From Torymus aiolomorphi (Eukaryota; Arthropoda; Insecta; Hymenoptera; Torymidae), in contig CM070877.1 of the NCBI GenBank assembly GCA_036365515.1, positions 90,219,522 to 90,283,521 on the forward strand: DNA of 64,000 bases. The letters are read 5' to 3'. The notes beneath the pieces were generated by a model, which was given only the letters and a program-made list of their open reading frames with translations, did no database searches and had not been told where the DNA came from. Of the stretch, positions 12,573 through 23,116 are shown piece by piece (position 1 is the first letter of the stretch; every line of letters begins with the position of its first letter). Position numbers and translations under genes: made by a program.

Positions 12573-13345
12573 CTGTAAAAATTAAAGAAATTCAGTATTT
12601 ATTGTTATTTGTATTAGATTTATCTTAATAGCTATATTTGAGTAATTTTTATTCTCTACACAGCTACATTAGTAGATTAGAACCAGCTACATTAGAATCA
12701 TACATTAGATAAGTATGAATAATAACCATATTTTATGCGGTATAATATTAATGAAAAGAATACGCAAACGTAAAGTAGAAAAATAACACAAATACCAGTA
12801 ATAACATTATTTTGAAACAATTTTAACTTTTTCATTCATCTAATTCACAAACGGCATTTTTGAAAAGCAAATATTTGCTATAAAACAACAGAACCAGGTC
12901 TTACATTTCTAACCATCTTAAAGACAAAAGAAAGTACGAGATTGAGACCTATAGTTGCTAAAATGCGATTTCGAAAATTTGCTGAAAAAGTTTTATTATC
13001 ATTTTAAAAATCCTTTTCCATGTTATCTAATTTTTTAGATTGCATTGCAAGAAATTTTCATACCTAGAGTCTCTTCAGACGTCCAAGCCACCATAAAACA
13101 AATAATATTACATGTGATTATATTATATCAATTATCAATGATGTGTGGAAGAAGTCAAGCAGTCGACATAAATTAATCCTTTCTTTAAAAAGCGATGTTT
13201 GGAAAAAGTGTAGCATTAAAAACTTTTGATTTAATTGTCAAAATGGATTAAAAAGAATAATAGCCATATATTTTTGTTTTTTTAAAGTTATGATGAAATA
13301 TGTCGTCACAATAAAACCTATTCGATCGATTTGGCTAAATCTACA
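12573..13345. other. AT-rich spacer
   Basis: I see no gene or repeat I can define. If the RING-like exon is real, its upstream exons could be on the minus strand here or further along, but I found no Cys/His-rich open segment. Confidence 0.4.
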
Positions 13346-14560
13346 TTTTCATTATTTTTAACAAAACGGATGAAATAGTTATCAAGTTTAATACCATAAT
13401 TATTGATCCAATGTTTCGTATGTTTCGTAATTAAGAGACCACGATAAGTGAATTATAAATTAGAATTTAAAACAGTAAGAGTCTGTGCATCGTGCTCAAC
13501 TAATAAAAGGAACTACGATGAGTACCTTCAACCATGCGTAATAAAAAAGGTTATCCGAAAACATAATGGCATGCCGTGTATCGCGCTCAACTAATAAAAG
13601 GAGCTGCAAGATGTACCCTCAACCACTATGCAACCGACTTTCGTATGTGAATTCTATTGGGAAAATAAATGTGACTTGTGTAAAATACAAAATATGTTAT
13701 GAATGACTTTAATGGAATAGAAATAACGTATTGCGTATCAAAGATAACCATCATTTTCAATAAAACAGACGAAATGGTAATCTAATTTAATACCATAATT
13801 ATTCAATATTTTAAATTTTCTCGTAACAAAGAGATCACCATAAATAAATGATAAAATAATTATAAATTAGAATTTAGGAACAGTGGCAGTCCGTGCATCG
13901 TGCTCAACTAATAAAAGGACCTACGATGAGTACCCTCAACCACGCGTAATAAAAAAGGTTATCCGAAAATGTAATGGGAGGCCGTCTATCGCGTTCAACT
14001 AATAGAAGGAGCTGAAAGACGTACCCTCTACCATTGTGCGTCTGATTTTCGTATATTAAATCTATTGTGAATATAAATACGGCTTATATAAAATAAAAAA
14101 TATGCTCTGAATGATTTTTACGGAAAACAATGAACGTGTTGCATATAAAAGATAACCATCATTTTTAATAAAATAGATAAAATGGTAATCAAGTTTAATA
14201 CCATAATTATTGGAAGTTTCTAATTTTTTCGTAACTTAGAGATCATCATAAATAAATGATAAGATAATTATAAATTAAAATTCAGAAACAGAGGGAGTCC
14301 GTGCGTCGTGCTCAACTAGTAAAAGGAATGACGATGAGTACCCTCAACCACGCGTAATAAAAAAGGTTCTCCGAAAACATAATGGGAGGCCGTGTATCGC
14401 GCTCAACTAATAAAAGGAGCTGCAAGACGTACCCTCTACCCACTATGCATCTGACTTTCGTATGCGAATTCTATTGGAAATATAAATGTGACTTGTATAA
14501 AATAAAAAATATGCTCAGAATGATTTTTACGGAATAGAAATAAACGTGTTGACATAATTG
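13346..14560. repeat. Three tandem ~405-bp repeat units
   Basis: Units start near 13346, 13748 and 14155, each beginning with AACAAAACGGATGAAAT-like or AATAAAATAGATAAAAT-like sequence. Each contains a duplicated submodule: ...TCGTGCTCAACTAATAAAAG... and ...TCGCGCTCAACTAATAAAAG..., both followed by GTACCCTC(A/T)ACCA. In the first submodule CATCGT and ACGATG can pair around the CTCAACTAATAAAAG loop. The pairing survives in unit 3 through a G-T pair. There is no open reading frame. Confidence 0.8.
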
Positions 14561-14835
14561 ACAAAATATTTTCAAACAGAAGATTTAACGTTTCTATTTT
14601 GTAGGTACATATTCTTTTAAATTCGAAGATCAATTAATTACCCTTGGTCATTTGGTCATCTCGGAAGCGCGATTGGTATCGAGGAATCCATCGTACTTGC
14701 AGCCCTCGCGACATTCTCTCGACATTCACAGCAGCCGTATCTATTATGCCAAGCAGTCTACTTAAGAGACGTATATTATATAGATCTTTTGTGAGAAAAT
14801 TTATGACAGATTATAATAATAAAAATTACTTACAC

Positions 14836-15378
14836 GTAAACGCCATCATGATCACGCTCCATTTTCCTTGCCACCTACGTTCGAATTCCTTCATATCCTG
14901 ATGAAATCTTTCACCTTGCTCTTCACTGAAGTCCCCAAGGTTTGGTGGACATTCATCAATGTGCGAATCGAAAAAGTGGAGTTTCAAATTCATTAAGCAA
15001 CCTAAACTTTTGAAGTTTTCTACCATAGTTTCTAGGATGCTCTTATAGTTCTCATCTTTATTATTACCAAGAAATTTGGTTGCAACATCTTTGAAGCTCA
15101 ACCAGGCTGCCTTCTCGATAATTCATATTTTTAACAAACTCTTCGTTCCTGAACATTTTGCGAATTTGAGGTCCATCAAAGATACCTTCCTTCAATTTAA
15201 CCAGAGTTACATTCCTAAAGATGCTCTCTAAGTATCTGAAGCAGCGCCCTTCTTTATTGAGCTTTAACAAATTGTTTCATCAGTCCTAATTTGATGTAGA
15301 GGAGGTAAAAGAATTTTGCTAGGATCCACAAGAGGATGCTTGATGACATTGTTGGAACCTGGAGTGAGTGATGGCCTC
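14836..15378 (-). pseudogene. Family A transposon protein, C-terminal fragment
   Basis: Minus-strand frames 15064-15270 and 14826-15101 encode EGRCFRYLESIFRNV...LKEGIFDGPQI and SFKDVATKFLGN...EEQGERFHQDM...RWQGKWS, separated by a frameshift. They match the C-terminal half of the plus-strand copy at 17242-18551. I recall related proteins in many arthropod and fish genomes as an uncharacterised repetitive family. The GERFHQD block may hold an acidic catalytic residue. The N-terminal part is not contiguous because a 362-bp palindrome lies beside it. Confidence 0.7.
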
Positions 15379-15383
15379 GCTAA

Positions 15384-16436
15384 CGGAAATAATGTACACG
15401 GGACAACCCTACAAATACGTAAAGTGCATGAAATTCTTGAAGATTCAAGCCCTTATCAGACTGTACTGTTTTTTTCATTGACTTTCTTATCGCCAAATTT
15501 AACTCAACGTAATATCTATTCGAATATTCCAAGTTTTCAGCTCTTAGAGATACAACAATCTTCAGATTTGTCTTCAGCCTGCCGTTGTTTCAAGTTATTT
15601 TCGTAGTCTGAATTCCAGAGAGTATATTTTTTACAAAATGTTAGATAAATGCGAAAAAACTGAAGGTAAAAGTAAACTAAAATTCCTAAAACCAGCTATT
15701 TGGAAAAAACCATTGGACAAAAGTGACTGTTACTTTTGCATGAAAAATATAAGTGGGATAAATAAGGTGCGTTCAGAAAAAGTATTGTATGCAACAGTAA
15801 CTAGTGTCGTTCGTCGACAGAAGCATTTAGTCGAAAGTTTGATAGATGAGGCTTCACGAGACAGCATTACACAAGGAATGTATGGTATGCAAGTTGATGG
15901 TGGTATAGAAGAAGAAGTAAAAAATCTCAATGTCCACAGAGAAGATGATACTGACGAAAGTGAATCACTGTTGAAAGCAGAAAGTGAAACCGACGAGAGT
16001 GCAGAAGAACTGTCTTCGGTCAGTGATGAGGAGTACGTTCCCGTCGGTAGAGAGAAAAGGCAAAAAAAGATCTCTTTCATGCAAAAGTAACAGTCACTTT
16101 TGTCCAATGGTTTTTTCCAAACAGCTGGTTTTAGGAATTTTAGTTTACTTTTACCTTCAGTTTTTTCGCATTTATCTAACATTTTGTAAAAAATATACTC
16201 TCTGGAATTCAGACTACGAAAATAACTTAAAACAACGGCAGGCTGAAGACAAATCTGAAGATTGTTGTATCTCTAAGAGCTAAAAACTTGGAATATTCGA
16301 ATAGATATTACGTTGAGTTAAATTTGGCGATAAGAAAGTCAATGAAAAAAACAGTACAGTCTGATAAGGGCTCGAATCTTCAAGAATTTCATGCACTTTA
16401 CGTATTTGTAGGGTTGTCCCGTGTACATTATTTCCG
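15384..16436. repeat. Palindrome with 362-bp near-identical arms
   Basis: 15384-15745 and 16075-16436 are reverse complements with only a handful of mismatches. The 329-bp spacer continues the plus-strand family A coding sequence. Each arm holds the start of the MLDKCEKTEGK segment and an oppositely oriented coding-looking segment (RAKNLEYSNRYYVEL...). The arms are internal coding sequence rather than typical transposon ends, so this looks like a recent inverted duplication or an assembly artefact. Confidence 0.85.
15638..16090 (+). pseudogene. Family A transposon protein, N-terminal fragment
   Basis: This frame encodes MLDKCEKTEGKSKLKFLKPA, then KKPLDKSDCYFCM, a linker, and an acidic Ser/Glu/Asp-rich stretch (EDDTDESES...). 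It is the same order as in the copy at 16759-18551. It begins inside the left arm of the palindrome and ends in the right arm, where the reading frame runs into inverted sequence, so the protein is truncated. The Cys pair CYFC suggests part of a zinc-binding domain. The role is unknown. Confidence 0.7.
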
Positions 16437-16758
16437 GTACTTAGTAACTTTAAAATTTATTTACTGAATTCTGCATATGTACCCTTTGATCCTGCTGCCA
16501 CGGAAGACACTGGAACGATGGCAACTGCCCGAAAGGGATTTGTAGAATGATTCGCTTCCAATCTTCCGTGGTAACGAAGCCAGCGAGGCGCGCTGCCCTG
16601 CAGGGGAACGCTAGAACGCGATGATGCCGTAGTGTGTCCGGCGATGAGTTGACACTGTCCTCGTCGAAGTCGGAAAGCCCTCGTACCTACGCCTGGGGAC
16701 GGCGGCCTCACCTGCGATCGGGACAGGAGTTCTATCGTGCGGGTTTTTCAATGAATTT
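16437..16758. other. Short GC-rich segment between family A fragments
   Basis: 16490-16745 is clearly richer in G+C than its surroundings. It may be the 5' untranslated region of the plus-strand family A copy or a captured exon. The open frames on both strands (Arg/Ser-rich) are not recognisable. Confidence 0.35.
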
Positions 16759-18551
16759 GTGGGTACTAAAACTAATTTCAATAAAATTGACATTCCTTCG
16801 GGATCTAACCAACAGGTTGTTCACGACTGTGAATGTGATTCCGACAAATATTGCTACATTTGTGCGGAATACGTGTGGAAAAAACATAAGAAGCATATTA
16901 CTGAAAGAGTTAAAGATTTATTCAAAGCATGCTTTGGAGTAGAAATATCGCAGCAAAATTCGACCTGGGTTCCGCACATTATATGTGCTAATTGTTACAA
17001 AATGTTAGATAAATTCGAAAAAACTGAAGGTAAAAGTAAATTAAAATTTGTAAAACCAGGTAGTTGGAAAAAACCATTGGACAAAAGTGACTGTTACTTT
17101 TGAGTGACAAATGTAAGTGGGATAAATAAGGTGCGTACAGAAAAAATATTGTATGCAACAGTATCTTGTGTCGTTCGTCCACAGAAGCATTTAGTCGAAA
17201 ATTTGATAGCTGAGCCTTGACGAGACAGCTTTATACAAGGAATGGATGGTATGCAAGTGGATGGTGGTACAGAAGAAGAAGTAGAAAATCTCAATGTCCA
17301 CAGAGAAGATGATACGGACGAAAGTGAATCATTGACGAAAGCAGAACGTGAAACCGACGAGAGTGAAGAAGAACCGTCTTCGGACAGTGATGAGTATTAC
17401 GTTCCCGTCGGTAAAGAGGAAAATCAAAAGAAGATCTCTCAAGCTCAACTGAATAACATGTTTAGGAATGCAGGATTAGCGAAAGATACATCAGAATTAA
17501 TGGCCTCACAATTAAAGTCTTATAACGTAATAGAACAGGGCGTAAACGTCACATTTCATCGAAACCGAGAAGAAGCGTTTCGGAAATACTTCACTGGCGA
17601 ATCTGATCTAGTGTACTGTACTGATGTACAAGGATTTATTGATGAATTCCAACCAAATTTATACAAGCCAGAAGAATGGAGGTTATTTATCGATTCATCC
17701 AAGCGAATCCTAAAGGCAGTTCTTCTTCACAATACGAACGTGCTTGTTCCTTTGCCATTGGCCTATTCAACTGAACTCAAAGAAGAATACTGTAATATCG
17801 AAAAGGTTTTAAATAAAATAAAGTGTAGTGAACGCGAATGGTTAATTTTCGGAAACCTGAAAATATTGACCATGATACTAGGTCATCAATCAGGTTTTAT
17901 CAAGTACCCATGCTATTTATGCATGTTTGACAGTCGAGATAGAGCAAAACACTATAATGTAAAAGTATGGTCAGCGAGGCCATCACTCACTCCAGGTTCC
18001 AACAATGTCATCAAGCATCCTCTTGTGGATCCTAGCAAAATTCTTTTACCTCCTCTACATCAAATTAGAACTGATGAAACAATTTGTTAAAGCTCTCGAT
18101 AAAGAAGGGCGTTGCTTCAGATACTTAGAAAGCATCTTTAAGAATGTAATTCTGGTTAAATTGAAGGAAGGTATCTTTCATGGACCTCAAATTTGCAAAA
18201 TGTTCAGGGACGAAGAGTTTGTTAAAAGTATGAATGATATAGAAGGCAGCCTGGTTGAGCTTCAAAGATGTTGCAACCAAATTTCTTGGAAATAGTAAAG
18301 ATGAGAACTATAAGAGCATTGTAGAAACTTTGGTAGTAAACTTCAAAAGTTTAGGTTGCTTAATGAATTTGAAACTCCACTTTCTCGAGTCGCACATTGA
18401 TGAATTTCCACCAAATCTTGGGGACTTGAATGAAGAGCAAGGTGAAAGATTTCATCAGGACATGAAGGAATTTGAACGTATGTGGCAAGGAAAATGGAGC
18501 GTGAACATGATGGCGGACTATTGCTGGATGCTAAAGAGATGTACAATTTAA
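16759..18551 (+). pseudogene. Family A transposon protein, near full length but broken
   Basis: In order: a Cys-rich N-terminal domain (CECDSDKYCYIC...HIICANCYKMLDK), KKPLDKSDCYF, TGA at 17101 where the other copy has Cys, TGA at 17218 where the other copy has Ser, then an acidic linker. A conserved core follows (EEWRLFIDSSKRILKAVLLHN, IFGNLKILTMILG, YPCYLCMFDSRD), with a frameshift near 18060, then EGRCFRYLES, a second frameshift near 18290, and finally EEQGERFHQDM and MMADYCWMLKR. This looks like a transposase-like protein of an uncharacterised family; candidate acidic residues are in FIDSS and GERFHQD. Relatives I recall have GDLK where this copy has GNLK. It is inactive. Confidence 0.75.
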
Positions 18552-19151
18552 TAACAAAAAGTGGCGTAGAAATCCTTTGCATAGGTCGTTCGGCGACAAA
18601 CGTATACGCAAGCGTAAGCCAATTTAGTTCTTGTGCATGAGATTTTTGAGGAGTTTTTTGAGGTTATCTCCGAAACACGTCGGTCAAACCTCTTTTTCCA
18701 TAGCAAATTCGGATTCAATAGGCCAAAGTACATAAAAACAAAGTGTTTTTGATGTGAAGGAAATAATGTTTTTATTCTTCTCATATTCTTACCACAGAAA
18801 CACTGCTTTTTGACAGTTTTTTGATGTTATCTTAAAGACTTACGGCCGGACCCCTATTTTTAATGACGAATCCGGATTCAGTGGGAAAAAATACATAAGA
18901 AAAAGGTAGTCTCCATCCCAGAACCAGACACATTTTTTTTTGTGGGCCTGTGTAATCAATGTGGAAATAAAATTAAAATATTAAAGCAATCCGAGAAAAC
19001 ATAAGCACCAGTACAGACGAATTTCGCAACTGCAGATCGGAGCAAAAGTATCACCAGCAAACCGAGACAAACTGTATAAATGTGACGTATAAATTTTTTG
19101 TACGAAAAGATTGTAAAAACATTAGAGATTAAATTCATACTGCTATATTAT
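18552..19151. repeat. Repetitive non-coding DNA downstream of family A
   Basis: Two related blocks (about 18645-18745 and 18810-18910) share a TTTTTTGA(G/T)GTTATCT start and a (C/T)GGATTCA(A/G)T(A/G)GG(C/A) middle, suggesting an old direct duplication of about 100 bp. They may be the 3' end of the family A element. No gene is seen. Confidence 0.45.
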
Positions 19152-19370
19152 ACCGCGTGGGTCGCCGCTCGAATAGTTACATCTTGCTTCACTATAACAT
19201 CTACTAGCTTCTCTCTAAAGAATTACCAGCTCTAATCATGACATTGTATTTCAAGATACAGCGAATAAATTATATTATTTACAATAATTTCTCAGTCCAA
19301 ACCTTTTGTTTAACATGCATATTATTCAACAAGTGCTAACAAGGGACATAATTTTCAAAAAAATATAAAA
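19152..19370. repeat. Dispersed repeat 'R', copy c
   Basis: This copy starts TACCGCGTGGGTCGC and contains ACATCTTGCTTC and CTCTAATCATGACATTGTAT, matching copy a at 11.8 kb over about 200 bp in the same orientation. It lacks the GCTGGATAGA start. Confidence 0.7.
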
Positions 19371-20247
19371 ATCAAATAACATTAAGGGTGTTCACCGCTT
19401 ATATACGTCTAAAATATAAAAATTTTTTTCATGAATTGTTCATATAGTTCCTGGTGAGAAATGATATAGTATAATAGTATTTCAAGTAAAAGAAAAATTT
19501 TTTTAACAATGTTTCAGTAATTATAAAATAGATATGAATAATTGAAAAAATGATTGAACAAATCAATTTAATCATTTTCGTTTCTGCTCCAAATTTAATT
19601 TGAAAAGGCTCATGTTAATCTCTGTGAAATTTAATTACAAGGTACATGGGAAAAATTAAAAAATATTTAAAACCTAGGAAGTTACAGGCAATTGTTTATC
19701 AAGTTTTACGAATTCATACCAGATTCAGTGGAATGGAACGAGGAGGTGGGCTGAGGGGTGAGGAGCGACAGCAAAAATCTAGAATTTGCTTGAGTTCCTG
19801 GTACCCGCTAAAACTGTTTGTTTTCGCTTCATGATTACGTCCACACTAGGCATTGCGTGAATTATGTCAATTTGAAAATTAGTCGTTCTTACGAATAATA
19901 ATCAACCGATCGTAAAGCAAATAATGTCAAGAAAAATATGTCATGCGTATGAAAATACACGCTATAATGTTACGTATTAATTTATCTGGAAATTAAGAGA
20001 AAAAAAACGCATTTAGATTGCAGTGCCAATTTCAACACCTACGCAATAAAGAAGCGCAATAACGTATCCAAATTGAGGTTATGTTGTACAGTTCAACCAG
20101 CTCATCCGTAATTGCTATGTAAAACGCGCGCGCGAATAAGACAGGATCACTTTTATATACCTGATGCACTGTAGAATCGAGTCACTGACTCTCGTATACA
20201 GCGATATACTCCATTCAGCCTCTACCAGAGTCGCAACGGTCTACGCT

Positions 20248-20250
<3 letters not shown>
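19371..20250. other. AT-rich spacer
   Basis: There is no supportable gene. A mixed-composition segment near 20100-20250 contains TTTTATATACC at about 20150 and could be promoter-like, but nothing downstream is recognisable as a coding exon. Confidence 0.4.

Positions 20251-20302
<52 letters not shown>
20251..20302. repeat. (CT)26 microsatellite
   Basis: A CT dinucleotide run of about 26 units. The Leu-Ser repeat frame over it is not a gene. Confidence 0.95.
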
Positions 20303-20308
<6 letters not shown>

Positions 20309-21547
20309 TACACCGTTTGTCGAAGCTACGATGTGATTTTTTTGTTTCTCGTCTTAATTAGTCTTTCCAGTAGATCTAGGAAAATAATACACATGACGCG
20401 TCGTCTCACAGTTCCACGCCAACTGTCAAAATTACGAGCGGTGGCAGGCCTGTACATGCGAGAGAGGGAGACACGCAGGAAGCGAGAAACGCTTTCAGTG
20501 GCTGCCTCTACATCCAGCAGAAAACGCGCGCGAACGACGGACCCCGTGTATAAAGTATACCTATATATATGGTTATGCGTGTGGGGTTTATGCACCCACT
20601 TTCTCCAGGTTCCAGGAAGGAAGGGAGAGAGAATGAAGAGTCGGAGAGTTAACAGGTAACAATGGGGTTTTATTGAAGTACTGAAGGTGTACAGTGGACA
20701 CACGTCCACACGCTCTTAACTCTGAGCAACGACTGCCGCTCTGTCGTGCGCGCTGTCTGCTGGATGTAGACGTAGCCTGTAGGCCGAGACGGCGCGAGGA
20801 AATTGAGAGGATTCGCTCACGTACAAGTCGACATAGTCGACCGCGTTGGTAATACAGTAATCTTACCACGTGAGTAAGTCTCAATCTTTAAGATATCGTA
20901 TTTTTGCATCGTTTACAGATGCTATACTTGACCAGTGTCGCATTATATTTTAACTTGTTTTGCTAAATAAATTTCATTTCAAATTCAATATAAATACAGT
21001 TATGCTAAAGAAAAATTTTAACGAGTGTAAAATGCAATAAAAGGATACATCATACTGCTACCATTATTTCTTATCATAATTGAATTAGCGCCTAAGTTTA
21101 TGTTGTATTTTCTCGGTCGCAATGAAAGCGTGAAGATTATTGACGGATATTCTTAAGATTTGCAGGAATCTTTGTTTGATTCAAAATCATTGACAATATT
21201 ATAGACTTTACGAACGAATGAATTATTGCAAATTATTGCAAACAAGATGTTCGAAATTCTTTTAATTATTGAGATCAAAACATGACATTTCGCAAGCATA
21301 TAACATCGAAAAAATTGTTTTGATAAGACAATTTGAAAATTAAGTTAAATTAAACTTAACCTTAACATCCATATCCAGAAACCATTTAAACGTGTTCATC
21401 ATCTTTCCGACAGGATTCGAAATTACAGTTACGTTATTCAAAACATTTTAGTGCTGCAAAAATCAACAGCAGAGAGTGATGTTGCTAGCGCAGCAGCTTA
21501 AATTGAAAAAAACTCTCTTAATCATGAATAATATGACTATAATACTA
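20303..21547. other. Mixed-composition region, possibly LTR-derived
   Basis: 20390-20870 is richer in G+C than its neighbours. On the minus strand it has an AATAAAA signal near 20670 and alternating pyrimidine-rich stretches, which is LTR-like, but I found no paired repeat or target duplication. Imperfectly complementary blocks sharing CTACATCCAGCAGA occur near 20510 and 20760. From 20880 onward it is AT-rich without a gene. Confidence 0.3.
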
Positions 21548-21760
21548 TAGGGGCTGGATAGAGTTTACGGATAGATAAGGCATACAGCGTGGGTCGCTGC
21601 TCGAATAGTAACATCTTGCTTCTCAGTAACATCTACTAGCTTCTCTTTACTCACAATGATGTGTCAGTCCAAACCTTTTGTTTCACATGCATATTATTCA
21701 ACGAGTAGTAATGAGCGCAGGGAGTTCTGTTATATACCAAGGGATATAAATGCCAAAAAT
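21548..21760. repeat. Dispersed repeat 'R', copy d
   Basis: This copy starts GGCTGGATAGAGTTTACGGA and shares GCGTGGGTCGCTGC, AACATCTTGCTTCTCAG and ATTATTCAACGAGTA with copies a-c. The following ~250 bp (to about 22000) also match the flank of copy b, including the 3' flank of the RING-like exon (AGATTCAAAAGA...TATAATCAAG). Confidence 0.7.
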
Positions 21761-22319
21761 CACAAAAATCAAATAACTTTATAACTAAAACGATCATATT
21801 GCAGTAATTGCAACTGGAATATCTTAAAACGTAAATTCGTGCATATTCAGCAGTACATACATCAAGATAACAAAAATTTTGTTCAATTAATTCTCTAATG
21901 TGAATTGCATTCACTCATTTGCATGTAATAACGTCTAAAAATATTTAGAAGATAGTTTTTTATAGATGCGGAGATTCAAAAGACTAAATTATAATCAAGA
22001 TTCGAATGATATATTTTTGAAGAATAGATAATCTCATCAGTATTATATAACTCCCAACGATGAGTTGGTTTGAGACCAAGTTATATTTATCATAAACAAT
22101 ATTCCAAAAAGTAAGTAACGTATAGTCTCAACATTCATGATAATTTAGATACCATCGTATATAACATAAACAATATCCGAAAGCTAATGAATTTACTATA
22201 AATTTAATAATTTTCTTTTGTTCATGACAACAATTTGAAAAATTCTTAATTTCAATTTGTAATAAAACGCTAGGTGAAAATACAAACAAAATATAATGAA
22301 AAAAAAATATATATATATA
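21761..22319. other. Repeat-R flank and AT-rich DNA
   Basis: The first part continues the homology with the 11.97-12.40 kb region. The rest is AT-rich and ends in a short (TA)n tract at 22308-22319, which borders transposon B1. No gene is seen. Confidence 0.45.
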
Positions 22320-22850
22320 GGGAATTCTTTTCCAACGTTACACCCCCCTATCCATTTCAGTTTTCACTCAAATTAAGTCTGTGACGTCTCAAATGAAAGC
22401 TTATTTCATCTAGTTTTTAATGCGGTGTGGCGATTTCATAAAATCAAATGGCGTATCCAAAATGGTAGACAAAAAGTATAAAAAAATAAAAAATTTTGAA
22501 AAATAAAAAATTTTATCTCAATCAAAATTTTTTCAAAGTCAAAATTTTGAAAAATAAAAAATTTTATCGTATTCTGCGAATAATTTTGAGATAAAACTAT
22601 CTTCAGTACTTTTTCGAATAGACCCACAGTTTTCGAGAAAAAAATTCATTAATTTTCGAAATTTTTGAAGTTCACGAATTTTTTCCTGTAAAACGATGCG
22701 TCTAATAGAAAAATTATTAAGTACACTTTTGACTTAAAATCGTATGAAAAATATGATGGCATTTTTTATTTTTCGAATTTTTGAATTTTTGGATTTTCGT
22801 AATTTGTGCACCGCCGGTAGGTGGTAACGCGAAAACTGAAAAAGAGTTCG
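22320..22850. repeat. B1 left terminal inverted repeat
   Basis: Reverse complement of 25198-25716, with small indels. It has an AT-rich interior with repeated AAAATTTTGAAAAATAAAAA-like blocks and an inner end GTGCACCGCCGGTAGGTGG, which is itself nearly palindromic. Confidence 0.88.
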
Positions 22851-22920
22851 GGCGCTATTTAGTGTTGAACATCAGTTCTTTTTAGAGTTTACATATTCAA
22901 CACTTTTCCAGGGTTAATAT

Positions 22921-23095
22921 CAATAGTTCTTTTTAGAGCTACTCTCAACAATTCTTTTTAGGACTACTCTCAACAGTTCTTTTTAGAGCTACTTTCAACA
23001 ATTCCTTTTAGGACTACTCTTAACAGTTCTTTTTAGAGCTACTCTCAACAATTCCTTTTGGCACTATTCTCACCAGTGCTTTCTAGAGCTTCTTT
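22921..23095 (+). repeat. Seven 25-bp units in the B1 subterminal region
   Basis: Units alternate between CAACAGTTCTTTTTAGAGCT(ACTCT) and CAACAATTCTTTTTAGGACT(ACTCT), giving a 50-bp higher-order period. They lie between the left inverted repeat and the ORF. Such arrays are often transposase-binding sites, but that role is inference here. Confidence 0.85.
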
Positions 23096-23116
23096 AAATA
23101 AATTTATTTAATTAAT

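Noticed and set aside
20588..20884. Arg/Ser/Leu-rich 98-codon minus-strand frame
   Set aside because: No domain, and the compositional signal is better explained by LTR-like or untranslated sequence with a polyadenylation-type signal.
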